From a virus, in the IMG/VR virus record IMGVR_UViG_3300027749_000065, positions 34,811-98,810 of that record: a stretch of DNA of 64,000 nucleotides. One strand, written 5' to 3'. Made by a program: the position numbers and the translations under genes. Positions within the stretch are counted from its first letter, which is position 1; every line of letters starts with the position of its first letter. The notes beneath the pieces are model-generated. The model saw only the letters and a list, made by a program, of their open reading frames with translations. It did not search any database and was not told the origin of the DNA. Shown here in pieces: positions 31,228-38,238 of this stretch.

Positions 31228-33624
31228 ATGGAAGAAAGGAATTTCGGTTATTTGGGGGCAACATTTCAACAATCATTAATCAAAGCGATTATTGAAGATA
31301 AAAAGTATGGTGAAAACATCATTGATGTAATAGAATCTCGTTTCTTCGACAATAACGCTTTCAAGTTCATAATGGAGAACTTGAAAGAGTTATATAAATT
31401 GTATAATAAAATCCCTGACTATAATACGTTGGCACAAAAGATTATGGCAGAAAATGGTAATAAGGAATCTGCTAGAATCCACATTGACACATTAGAAATA
31501 ATTAAATCTAGTGAACCAACAGAATATGTTAAAGATACCGCACTTAATTTTTGTAAACAACAAAATTTAAAGAGGGAACTTAAAAACGTACAAAGTATTA
31601 TTGAGAATGGTGAGTTTGAAAATTATGCGAAAATTGAACAAATAATTCAAAAAGCGTTACAAGTTGGTATCATCAATGACGATGCAACAGATGTGTTTCA
31701 CGATATTGAAGGTGCGTTAGAGAAAGATTTCAGACATCCAATACCAACAGGTATCGTAGGTATTGACAACCTTTTAAAAGGTGGTTTAGGAATAGGTGAA
31801 TTGGGTGTAGTTTTAGCTCCGACTGGTACGGGTAAATCATTACCTATAAGTGAACCAATATTGACTCCAAATGGTTGGATGAAAATTGGGGATATTAAAT
31901 GTGGTGATAAAATCATAGGTTCTGATGGTAATGAACAATTTACAATAGGGGTTTTTCCACAAGGTAATAGACCAATATATAGAGTTGAATTCACTGATAA
32001 TACTTTTGTTAACTGTGATCAAGAACATTTATGGTCAGTTAATACTCTTAATATGAGAACAACAAAAATAAGAAAAAATGGTATATCTTTATATAAACCA
32101 AATAACAATTATAAAGTTATGAAAACATCTGAAATGATGTTGGATATAAAAAAACGAGGTAGATATAATTATCGTTTACCTATTGTTGAACCAATTAACT
32201 TTAATGAAAAAGAAGTATTTATTGATCCATATTTATTAGGTTTACTCTTGGGTGATGGTTGTTTAGGTTGTGGTACAATACAAATTTCAACTAAAGATGA
32301 TGAAATATTCGATAATATTAAACATTTGAATATTCATACATCATTTAATGAATATGAAAGAGAAACATTGACCGGTATAAAAACAATAAAAAAAATTTCA
32401 TTTAATTACAGAATTAAAAAAGATTTAGAAAAATATAATTTATTGGGGACAGAATCTAATAATAAATTTATCCCAAATGATTATTTATATAATTCATTTG
32501 AAGTTAGATTATCAATTTTACAAGGTTTAATGGATACTGATGGTTATGTGGATAAAAAAGGTGGTACACAAATAACGACTATTTCAAAAGAATTATCGTT
32601 AAATATTAGAGAAATAGTTTTATCATTAGGTGGAACATGTAATATAACTTTAAAACAACCAACTTTTAAATATAAAGGTTTTAAAAAGTTAGGTCAAATA
32701 GCATATGTTGTAACAATATCTTTTTCAAATAATATTGTACCATTTAGATTAATAAGAAAAATAGAAAGATTTAGAAAAAGAAAAAAATATATTTCACAAA
32801 AATATATTAAATCAATTAATTTTTCACATAACGAAGAAGCGGTATGTATAAAAGTATCAAATACAGATGAATTATTTGTTACTAGGGATTATGTATTAAC
32901 ACATAATACCACTTTATTAACTAAATTTGCAAATACTGCATATAATTTAGGATATAATGTACTTCAAGTATTTTTTGAAGATAATCCTGGTAACATTAAA
33001 AGAAAACACTATACAATTTGGTCAGGTATTGCACCTGATGAACAAAGTGATAACAAAGATGAAGTTTTGTTTCGTGTTAAAGAAATACAAAGTAATACAA
33101 AAGGTTCAATTAAATTATTGAAATTACAATCTGATGGTGTAACAATTTCTGAAATTAAATCTAAAATCAGAAAGATGTGTTCAGACGGGTTTAAGGTCGA
33201 TTTATTGTTAATTGATTATATTGATTGTATTTCACCTGAAAGATCCGTTAATGGTGATGAATGGAAGGGAGAAGGTTCAATTATGAGACAATTGGAATCT
33301 ATGACAAGTGAATTTGAGATGGCGGTATGGACTGCAACACAAGGTAATCGGTGCGTTTGGATTAAAACAATTGTTGATGTTGAAAGTAAAGGTAAAATAG
33401 AAATTAAAGACATTTCTGTAGGTGATAAAATTTTAACGCACATTGGATTTAAAGAAGTAACATATGTTTCACCAATACAAACACAACCAACATATAAAAT
33501 TAAAACAAAAAGCGGTAAAGAAATTATTGTATCAGATAAACATTTATTTCCTGTTAATTATAATAAATATAAATCAATACGTTCTGGATTATCTGTAGGT
33601 GATAAATTATTAATAAAACAATAA
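31228..33624 (+). CDS. gp41: Replicative DNA helicase (gp41/DnaB-like), N-terminal gene with a full intein and the N-half of a split intein
   Basis: This 798-residue precursor contributes the N-terminal domain (about 1-150) and most of the RecA-like motor of a hexameric 5'-3' helicase. Walker A is APTGTGK (197-203), continuing TT at 561-562 after the first intein. Walker B is LLLIDYIDCIS (659-669), and motif H3 ends WTATQGNR (701-708). At Cys709 a second intein begins and the gene stops 90 residues later. The rest of the helicase is encoded by the next gene. After cis-splicing of intein 1 and trans-splicing of intein 2 the product would be 203+148+105 = 456 residues, close to T4 gp41 (475). 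Helicase activity therefore depends on two independent splicing reactions. Confidence 0.93.
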   Translation: MEERNFGYLGATFQQSLIKAIIEDKKYGENIIDVIESRFFDNNAFKFIMENLKELYKLYNKIPDYNTLAQKIMAENGNKESARIHIDTLEIIKSSEPTEYVKDTALNFCKQQNLKRELKNVQSIIENGEFENYAKIEQIIQKALQVGIINDDATDVFHDIEGALEKDFRHPIPTGIVGIDNLLKGGLGIGELGVVLAPTGTGKSLPISEPILTPNGWMKIGDIKCGDKIIGSDGNEQFTIGVFPQGNRPIYRVEFTDNTFVNCDQEHLWSVNTLNMRTTKIRKNGISLYKPNNNYKVMKTSEMMLDIKKRGRYNYRLPIVEPINFNEKEVFIDPYLLGLLLGDGCLGCGTIQISTKDDEIFDNIKHLNIHTSFNEYERETLTGIKTIKKISFNYRIKKDLEKYNLLGTESNNKFIPNDYLYNSFEVRLSILQGLMDTDGYVDKKGGTQITTISKELSLNIREIVLSLGGTCNITLKQPTFKYKGFKKLGQIAYVVTISFSNNIVPFRLIRKIERFRKRKKYISQKYIKSINFSHNEEAVCIKVSNTDELFVTRDYVLTHNTTLLTKFANTAYNLGYNVLQVFFEDNPGNIKRKHYTIWSGIAPDEQSDNKDEVLFRVKEIQSNTKGSIKLLKLQSDGVTISEIKSKIRKMCSDGFKVDLLLIDYIDCISPERSVNGDEWKGEGSIMRQLESMTSEFEMAVWTATQGNRCVWIKTIVDVESKGKIEIKDISVGDKILTHIGFKEVTYVSPIQTQPTYKIKTKSGKEIIVSDKHLFPVNYNKYKSIRSGLSVGDKLLIKQ
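31837..32907 (+). other. Class 3-type LAGLIDADG intein in the gp41-like helicase
   Basis: A 357-residue intein spans residues 204-560, between Walker A Lys203 and Thr561. The first residue is Ser. The class 3 signature is present: Trp269 (QEHLW), Cys540 at the block F nucleophile position (AVCIKV) and Thr558 before His-Asn (LTHN). The +1 residue is Thr. LAGLIDADG motifs are YLLGLLLGDG (335-344) and LQGLMDTDG (431-439). It shares long stretches with the SNF2-helicase intein (GVFPQG, EHLWSV, IDPYLLG, RLSILQGLMDTDG) and sits at the same GK|T position, so one probably derives from the other or from a common invader. Confidence 0.9.
33352..33621 (+). other. N-terminal half of a natural split intein (90 aa)
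   Basis: The half runs from Cys709 to the end of the helicase gene. It has block A (CVWIKTIVDVES, then KDISVGDKIL) and block B (IIVSDKHLFPV, the S-x-x-H form seen in gp41-8). It ends SGLSVGDKLLIKQ, where gp41-1/gp41-8 N-halves end in GLK-type strands of the same kind. The insertion site follows TQGNR, the DnaB motif H3, as for gp41-8. There is no endonuclease domain. Confidence 0.92.
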
Positions 33625-33638
33625 AATAAAAAAAAAAT

Positions 33639-33779
33639 ATGTTAAAACATGAATTAAATTTAAACGATTTTATTTTAGATGAAATCGTTAGTATCGAGTT
33701 AGAGGGTGAAAATGAAACAATTGATATATCTGTTGATGAAACTGAGTTGTTTTTTGCAAACGACATATATACACATAAT
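33639..33779 (+). other. C-terminal half of a natural split intein (47 aa)
   Basis: The residues run from Met1 to Asn47 of the downstream helicase gene. The length and text (FFANDIYTHN, then Ser) closely match C-halves of the gp41-1 and gp41-8 group. Together with the 90-residue N-half it makes a 137-residue endonuclease-free intein with Cys1, terminal His-Asn and +1 Ser. Confidence 0.92.
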
Positions 33780-34097
33780 TCATCAATTTCATCTGAAGTT
33801 GTTACCGCAGATCAAATGGGTGGTTCTATTAAGAAGGCACAAATTGGTCACGTTATCTTATCTATCGGTAAAACATTAGAACAAAAAGATCACAATTTGG
33901 CAACTTTAACATTACTTAAATCTCGTATTGGTAAAGATGGTGTAGTTTTTCAGAACTGTAAATTCAATAACGAATATTTAGATATAGATACTGAGATGCA
34001 AAACACTCTATTAGGTCATGAAGAAGAGAAGTCAAAAAATAATATTAATAGAGCTAGAGAGGCGTATCAAAGAAGAAATCAAATTGCAAATAATTAA
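33639..34097 (+). CDS. Replicative helicase C-terminal fragment fused to the C-half of a split intein
   Basis: The first 47 residues are an intein C-half: ETIDISVDETELFFANDIYTHN is split here as block F (ETIDISV, DETELFFANDI) and block G (YTHN). After it comes Ser48 as the +1 nucleophile and 105 residues of helicase C-terminus (SSISSEVVTADQMGGS, then IGHVILSIGKT and LLKSRIGKDG), matching motif H4 and the arginine-finger region of DnaB-type helicases. The gene starts 14 bases after the upstream stop, in another frame, so a stop codon and a frame break both separate the halves. Alone, this polypeptide has no ATPase core. It must trans-splice with the upstream product to give an active helicase. 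Confidence 0.92.
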   Translation: MLKHELNLNDFILDEIVSIELEGENETIDISVDETELFFANDIYTHNSSISSEVVTADQMGGSIKKAQIGHVILSIGKTLEQKDHNLATLTLLKSRIGKDGVVFQNCKFNNEYLDIDTEMQNTLLGHEEEKSKNNINRAREAYQRRNQIANN

Positions 34098-34111
34098 AAA
34101 ACAAATATAAC

Positions 34112-36064
34112 ATGAAAAAAAAGGGAATTTTTAATAAACGAGTCAACATTTTACCATACGATTATCCATCACTTTTATTGTATAAAGACGCTATAAGACA
34201 TTCATATTGGATAGATACAGAGTATAATTTTACCACTGACATAAATGATTATATGGTTAATATAACAGAAAATGAAAAGGATGTGATTAAAAAAACAATG
34301 TTAGCTATTGCACAAATAGAAGTCAATGTTAAAACATTTTGGGCGGATATGTATAAAAGAATGCCAATTACTGAAATTGGTGATGTTGGTATGACATTTG
34401 CCGAATGTCATGTTGAAGGAACTGAAATTTTAACACCTCAAGGTTGGGTTGATTTTAATAAAATTAATATTGGTGATGAAGTGATACAATTCAATCCTGA
34501 TAATACTTTAAATGTAACCATAGTAAATAATAAAACATATGAAAATTATAATGGTATTGTACATAGAATTTATAAGGATAATTTAGATACAATAATAACA
34601 CCAAATCATCGAATTGGATATTATAATCATAAAAACGAATTTTCAATCAAAGCTATTGAGGATTTAGGTGTAAGAAACGCTAACAATAGATTACCAGAAG
34701 CTGGAAAGTTAATTGGTGATGTTGATGAGTTATCAACATTAGATAGGTTAAAAATCGCAATACAGGCTGATGGTAGTAAAAGGTTTTTTACCAATAAGTT
34801 AGGTGAAAGAATTGATAGGGGATTAAGTAAAGATTCTAACACATATGAGATTTCAGTTAAAAAAAATAGAAAGAAAGAAAGACTTTTATATCTATTAAAT
34901 AATACTGACATAAAATATAGAACATATAAAGAAAAAAGAGGTTATTTAAAAGTTGAATTTGAAATGGATATGTCTTTTAATTACAAAACATTTGATTGGG
35001 TTAATTTAAAAGATAAATCATGGAAATGGTGTAAAGAATTTGTTCAGGAATTATCAGAATGGGATGGGTATAAGTTACCATTAAAAAAAGATTGTAAAAT
35101 AAAATATACAACAACAAATAAAAGTTGTGCGGATATTGCTCAAGCAATTGGTACATGTGCAGGATATAAAGTGAATTTCATCACTAGTGTTGATAAAAGA
35201 AGTGATAATTTTAATGATAATTACGTTTTATCTTTTTTAGAAAATAGAGAAAGAGTTGGATTTTCTGCATTAAAAGAGGAAAAATTAAATTATGATGGTA
35301 AAATATATTGTGTTAGCGTTGATTCTGGTATGATAATCACTAGATATAATAATAAAACATTTATAGGAGGTAATTCAGAAGTTAGACATAAAGACGCTTA
35401 TGCTAGATTACTTAGAATTTTAGGATTGGAAGATGAATTTAGAACAGTTGTTGAAATACCAGCAATAAAGGATCGTATAAAATATTTGACAAAATATATA
35501 GATGGTACTAGAAGTGACGATGATAAAATGTATACGAAATCAATTTTACTTTTTTCATTATTTATTGAACACGTATCTTTATTTTCTCAATTCTTAATAA
35601 TGATGAGTTTTAATAAAGAAAAAAACCTTTTTAAAGGAATTTCAAATGTTGTTGAAGCAACTTCAAAAGAAGAAAATATACATGGTAATTTTGGTGCTGA
35701 AGTTATTAATATAATAAAATCGGAATATCCAGAGTGGTTTGATGAAGAATTTACCGAATTAATTACATCTGCATGTAAAAAGGCATATAAAGCAGAATGT
35801 AAAATACTTGATTGGATATTTGAAAAGGGTGAATTGGAATTTTTATCAAAAGAAACCATAAAAAATTTTATAATGAACAGGTTTAATAATTCATTACAAA
35901 AAATTGGAATAGACCCTATTTTTAATGTTGATTTAAAAGAAATTGAAAAAACATTGTGGTTTGATGTTGAAACTACATCAACAAAAGAAGGTGATTTTTT
36001 TTATAAAAAACAAATTGACTATAATAAAAAAAGTAAAAGTATAGGTGAGGACGATTTATTTTAA
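34112..36064 (+). CDS. nrdB: Ribonucleotide reductase small subunit NrdB with an intein
   Basis: The 650-residue precursor is 327 residues after removal of the intein. NrdB houses the di-iron/tyrosyl radical cofactor for class I ribonucleotide reduction. The N-extein has YWIDTEYNF (about 32-40) and KTFWADMYKRMP. The intein interrupts FAE|SEVRH, the helix whose E-x-x-H (Glu423, His426) supplies iron ligands, so the unspliced protein cannot assemble the cofactor. The C-extein has LFSLFIEHVSLFSQF, then ATSKEENIHG (second E-x-x-H, here EENIH), and ends with an acidic SIGEDDLF tail, the kind that docks into NrdA. It is followed by nrdA 9 bases later, in the reverse of the common nrdA-nrdB order. 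Confidence 0.92.
   Translation: MKKKGIFNKRVNILPYDYPSLLLYKDAIRHSYWIDTEYNFTTDINDYMVNITENEKDVIKKTMLAIAQIEVNVKTFWADMYKRMPITEIGDVGMTFAECHVEGTEILTPQGWVDFNKINIGDEVIQFNPDNTLNVTIVNNKTYENYNGIVHRIYKDNLDTIITPNHRIGYYNHKNEFSIKAIEDLGVRNANNRLPEAGKLIGDVDELSTLDRLKIAIQADGSKRFFTNKLGERIDRGLSKDSNTYEISVKKNRKKERLLYLLNNTDIKYRTYKEKRGYLKVEFEMDMSFNYKTFDWVNLKDKSWKWCKEFVQELSEWDGYKLPLKKDCKIKYTTTNKSCADIAQAIGTCAGYKVNFITSVDKRSDNFNDNYVLSFLENRERVGFSALKEEKLNYDGKIYCVSVDSGMIITRYNNKTFIGGNSEVRHKDAYARLLRILGLEDEFRTVVEIPAIKDRIKYLTKYIDGTRSDDDKMYTKSILLFSLFIEHVSLFSQFLIMMSFNKEKNLFKGISNVVEATSKEENIHGNFGAEVINIIKSEYPEWFDEEFTELITSACKKAYKAECKILDWIFEKGELEFLSKETIKNFIMNRFNNSLQKIGIDPIFNVDLKEIEKTLWFDVETTSTKEGDFFYKKQIDYNKKSKSIGEDDLF
34406..35374 (+). 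other. LAGLIDADG intein in NrdB, ending Gly-Asn
   Basis: A 323-residue intein spans residues 99-421. It starts with Cys99 (CHVEGTEILTPQGW), has block B TPNH (163-166), LAGLIDADG-like motifs LKIAIQADG (213-221) and VQELSEWDG (311-319), and block F IYCVSVDSGMIITR. It ends FIGGN before Ser422. The penultimate residue is Gly, not the usual His, a change known in some active inteins that use another route to Asn cyclisation. It is unrelated in detail to the two class 3 inteins nearby. Confidence 0.88.
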
Positions 36065-36073
36065 AAAAATATA

Positions 36074-37705
36074 ATGATAATGAGTAATAAGTACGAATGG
36101 GCAAATGAAGATGCCAGAAAATTTTTATCTAGAGGTTATATAACCGAAAGTGTTGAACAAAGAATAAAAAATATTGCAAACAGGGCCGAAGAAATTTTAA
36201 AAATAGATGGGTTTTCAGATAAATTTGAAGACTATATGAGTAGAGGTTTTTATAGTTTATCAACACCTGTTTGGATTAATTTTGGTAAAGAAAAAGGTTT
36301 ACCAATTTCATGTTATGGATCAAATATTGATGATTCATTAGATAGTATTTTAAATGCAAGTAGAGAAATTGGTATGATGTCAAAGTATGGTGGAGGTACT
36401 TCCGCATATTTGGGTAATATTAGACCAAGGGGTTCGGTTATATCTACCGGAGGTAAAGCTGATGGACCCGTACACTATGCTAGAATGTACGATACGACTA
36501 TTGATGTATGTAAACAATCTGAAGCAAGAAGAGGGGCATGTGCTGTTTACTTACCAATAGAACATAGTGATATTAATGAATTTTTAGATATTGGAACTGA
36601 GGGTAATCCTATTCAAAATTTACAATATGGTGTAACTGTTACTGATAAATGGTTGGAAGAAATGAAATCTGGCGATAGTGACAAAAGAAAAATTTGGGCA
36701 AAAGTTATCCAAAGACGTAGTGAGTTTGGTTTTCCCTATATTATGTTTAAAGATAACTCAAATAACAATACACCATATAAGGAATTAGGGTTAGAAATAA
36801 CTGCGTCAAATTTGTGTAGCGAAATCCAATTGCCAACGGATAGTTATAATTCATTTGTTTGTTGTATCGGTTCAATAAATGTACTTTATTGGGATGAAAT
36901 TAAAGAAACTGATGCTATTGAAATTTATACATTATTTTTAAATGCGGTATTAGATGAATTTATTCAAAAATCTGTTAATATGGCAGGTATGAAAAGGGCT
37001 TGGAGATTTGCATCACATCATAGGGCAATTGGTGTTGGTATTTTAGGATATCATTCATTACTTCAATCAAAGTTAATCCCATTTGAATCAATAATATCTA
37101 AATCATATAATCATGAGATTTTTGAGACATTAAAAATAAGAACTGAAACAGCATCACAAGATTTATTTAAATCTAATCCTGAAAAGTATAAATCATTAAG
37201 AGATGGTTATGCAAATACAACATTGGTCGCCATTGCACCGACTAAGTCAAGTAGTTTTATTTTAGGTCAAGTTAGTATGGGTATTGAACCAATTAAATCA
37301 AATTATTTTGTAAAAGATTTAGCAAAAATTAAAACAGTATATAAAAATCCTTATTTGACGAAAGAATTAGAAAAGTATGGGTTAAATACTGATGACATTT
37401 GGACAAGTATATTAAAGAAAGACGGTTCAGTACAACATTTAGATTTTCCAACTAAAGATGTTTTTAAAACATTTGTTGAAATTACACCGAAAGAAATTAT
37501 ACTTCAGGCATCACAAAGACAAAAATTTATAGATCAATCACAAAGTTTAAATTTAATGATCGACCCATCAATTCCAGCGAAAGATATAAATCAATTATAC
37601 TTATATGCGCACGAAGAAGGGATAAAAACATTATATTATCAGTTTAGTCAAAATTCAGCACAGGCGTTCTCAAGAAATATAATGGAATGTGTTTCATGTG
37701 AATAA
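36074..37705 (+). CDS. nrdA: Ribonucleotide reductase large subunit NrdA (no ATP-cone)
   Basis: The 543-residue class I RNR catalytic chain reduces ribonucleotides with NrdB. Numbering here is from the first ATG. Cys80 (PISCYGSN) is one of the substrate-reducing pair. N246-x-C248-x-E250 (SNLCSEIQ) is the radical site and base triad. GGGTSAYLGNIR and RRGACAVYLP are typical core strands. The C-terminal CVSCE provides the CxxC that is re-reduced by thioredoxin or glutaredoxin. The protein starts directly at the core, without the ~90-residue ATP-cone that gives dATP shut-off, as in other short phage enzymes. A second ATG at 36080 (MSNKYEW) is an equally good or better start. A strong terminator follows. 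Confidence 0.93.
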   Translation: MIMSNKYEWANEDARKFLSRGYITESVEQRIKNIANRAEEILKIDGFSDKFEDYMSRGFYSLSTPVWINFGKEKGLPISCYGSNIDDSLDSILNASREIGMMSKYGGGTSAYLGNIRPRGSVISTGGKADGPVHYARMYDTTIDVCKQSEARRGACAVYLPIEHSDINEFLDIGTEGNPIQNLQYGVTVTDKWLEEMKSGDSDKRKIWAKVIQRRSEFGFPYIMFKDNSNNNTPYKELGLEITASNLCSEIQLPTDSYNSFVCCIGSINVLYWDEIKETDAIEIYTLFLNAVLDEFIQKSVNMAGMKRAWRFASHHRAIGVGILGYHSLLQSKLIPFESIISKSYNHEIFETLKIRTETASQDLFKSNPEKYKSLRDGYANTTLVAIAPTKSSSFILGQVSMGIEPIKSNYFVKDLAKIKTVYKNPYLTKELEKYGLNTDDIWTSILKKDGSVQHLDFPTKDVFKTFVEITPKEIILQASQRQKFIDQSQSLNLMIDPSIPAKDINQLYLYAHEEGIKTLYYQFSQNSAQAFSRNIMECVSCE

Positions 37706-37719
37706 ATAAAAAAACATTA

Positions 37720-37747
37720 AAATCGGGATATTCTCCCGATTTTTTTT
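37720..37747 (+). terminator. Rho-independent-type terminator after nrdA
   Basis: The arms AAATCGGGA and TCCCGATTT pair around TATTC and run into a T stretch. It closes the DNA-metabolism block before the baseplate wedge genes. Confidence 0.85.
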
Positions 37748-37773
37748 ATTTATTATCATTTCTATATTCATTA

Positions 37774-37782
37774 TATTTATTA
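37774..37782 (+). promoter_or_regulatory. Candidate late-type element TATTTATTA
   Basis: This element lies 2 bases before the gp25-like start. A second copy (37747-37755) overlaps the end of the nrdA terminator and would leave a leader of about 30 bases, so the upstream one may be the functional copy. Confidence 0.38.
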
Positions 37783-37784
37783 AT

Positions 37785-38237
37785 ATGGCAAGAACATATG
37801 GTATAGATTATCCATTTAGAGACAGTACGACAGGTGACTTTGTTCAAATGACTGAAACTTCTGAAAGAGAGATCAGGGCCGATTTAATTCATTTAATATT
37901 AACAAGAAAAGGAAGTAGATATTATTTACCTGATTTTGGTACTAGATTATATGAATTTATATTTGAACCTAATGATCAAGCAACATGGGATTTAATTGAA
38001 TCAGAAATACGTGATGCAATTAAAAATTATATCCCTAATTTGGATATTAATTCAATAACAGTAATGTCCGCAGATGATAATCCTGATGTAATAATGACAC
38101 CAAACATACTTGAAGACGAAAGATTATTTAGGGTTTCAGATGCATCAACACATCCATATACTGCAATAGTAAAAATTGATTATACAGTAAATAACGGAGC
38201 GTTTTCATCTTCCGATTTCATAATTATTAATATATAA
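37785..38237 (+). CDS. gp25: Baseplate wedge protein gp25-like
   Basis: At 150 residues (T4 gp25 has 132) it has the compact gpW/gp25 lysozyme-like fold pattern: GIDYPFRDSTTGDFVQMT (6-23), EIRADLIHLILTRKGSRYYLPDFG (about 29-52, seen as helix plus LPDFG turn), then the DF-G-xx-L motif, a helix EIRDAIKNYIP, and two closing strands ending YTAIVKIDYTV. gp25 binds the gp6 dimer and starts sheath assembly. It is 1 base upstream of the gp6-like gene, the same pair order as in other contractile systems. It has no lytic activity expected despite the fold name. Confidence 0.88.
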   Translation: MARTYGIDYPFRDSTTGDFVQMTETSEREIRADLIHLILTRKGSRYYLPDFGTRLYEFIFEPNDQATWDLIESEIRDAIKNYIPNLDINSITVMSADDNPDVIMTPNILEDERLFRVSDASTHPYTAIVKIDYTVNNGAFSSSDFIIINI

Positions 38238-38238
38238 A

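Noticed and set aside
33600-33660. Sequencing error as the cause of the helicase gene break
   Set aside because: Both a stop codon and a frame change separate the halves, each half has the length of known split-intein halves, and the second has its own ATG after an A-rich leader. Natural splitting is the simpler explanation.
34112-36064. Group I intron in nrdB, as in T4
   Set aside because: The intervening sequence is a continuous in-frame reading frame with intein blocks and clean protein junctions (E|C and N|S); no intron break in the frame is needed.
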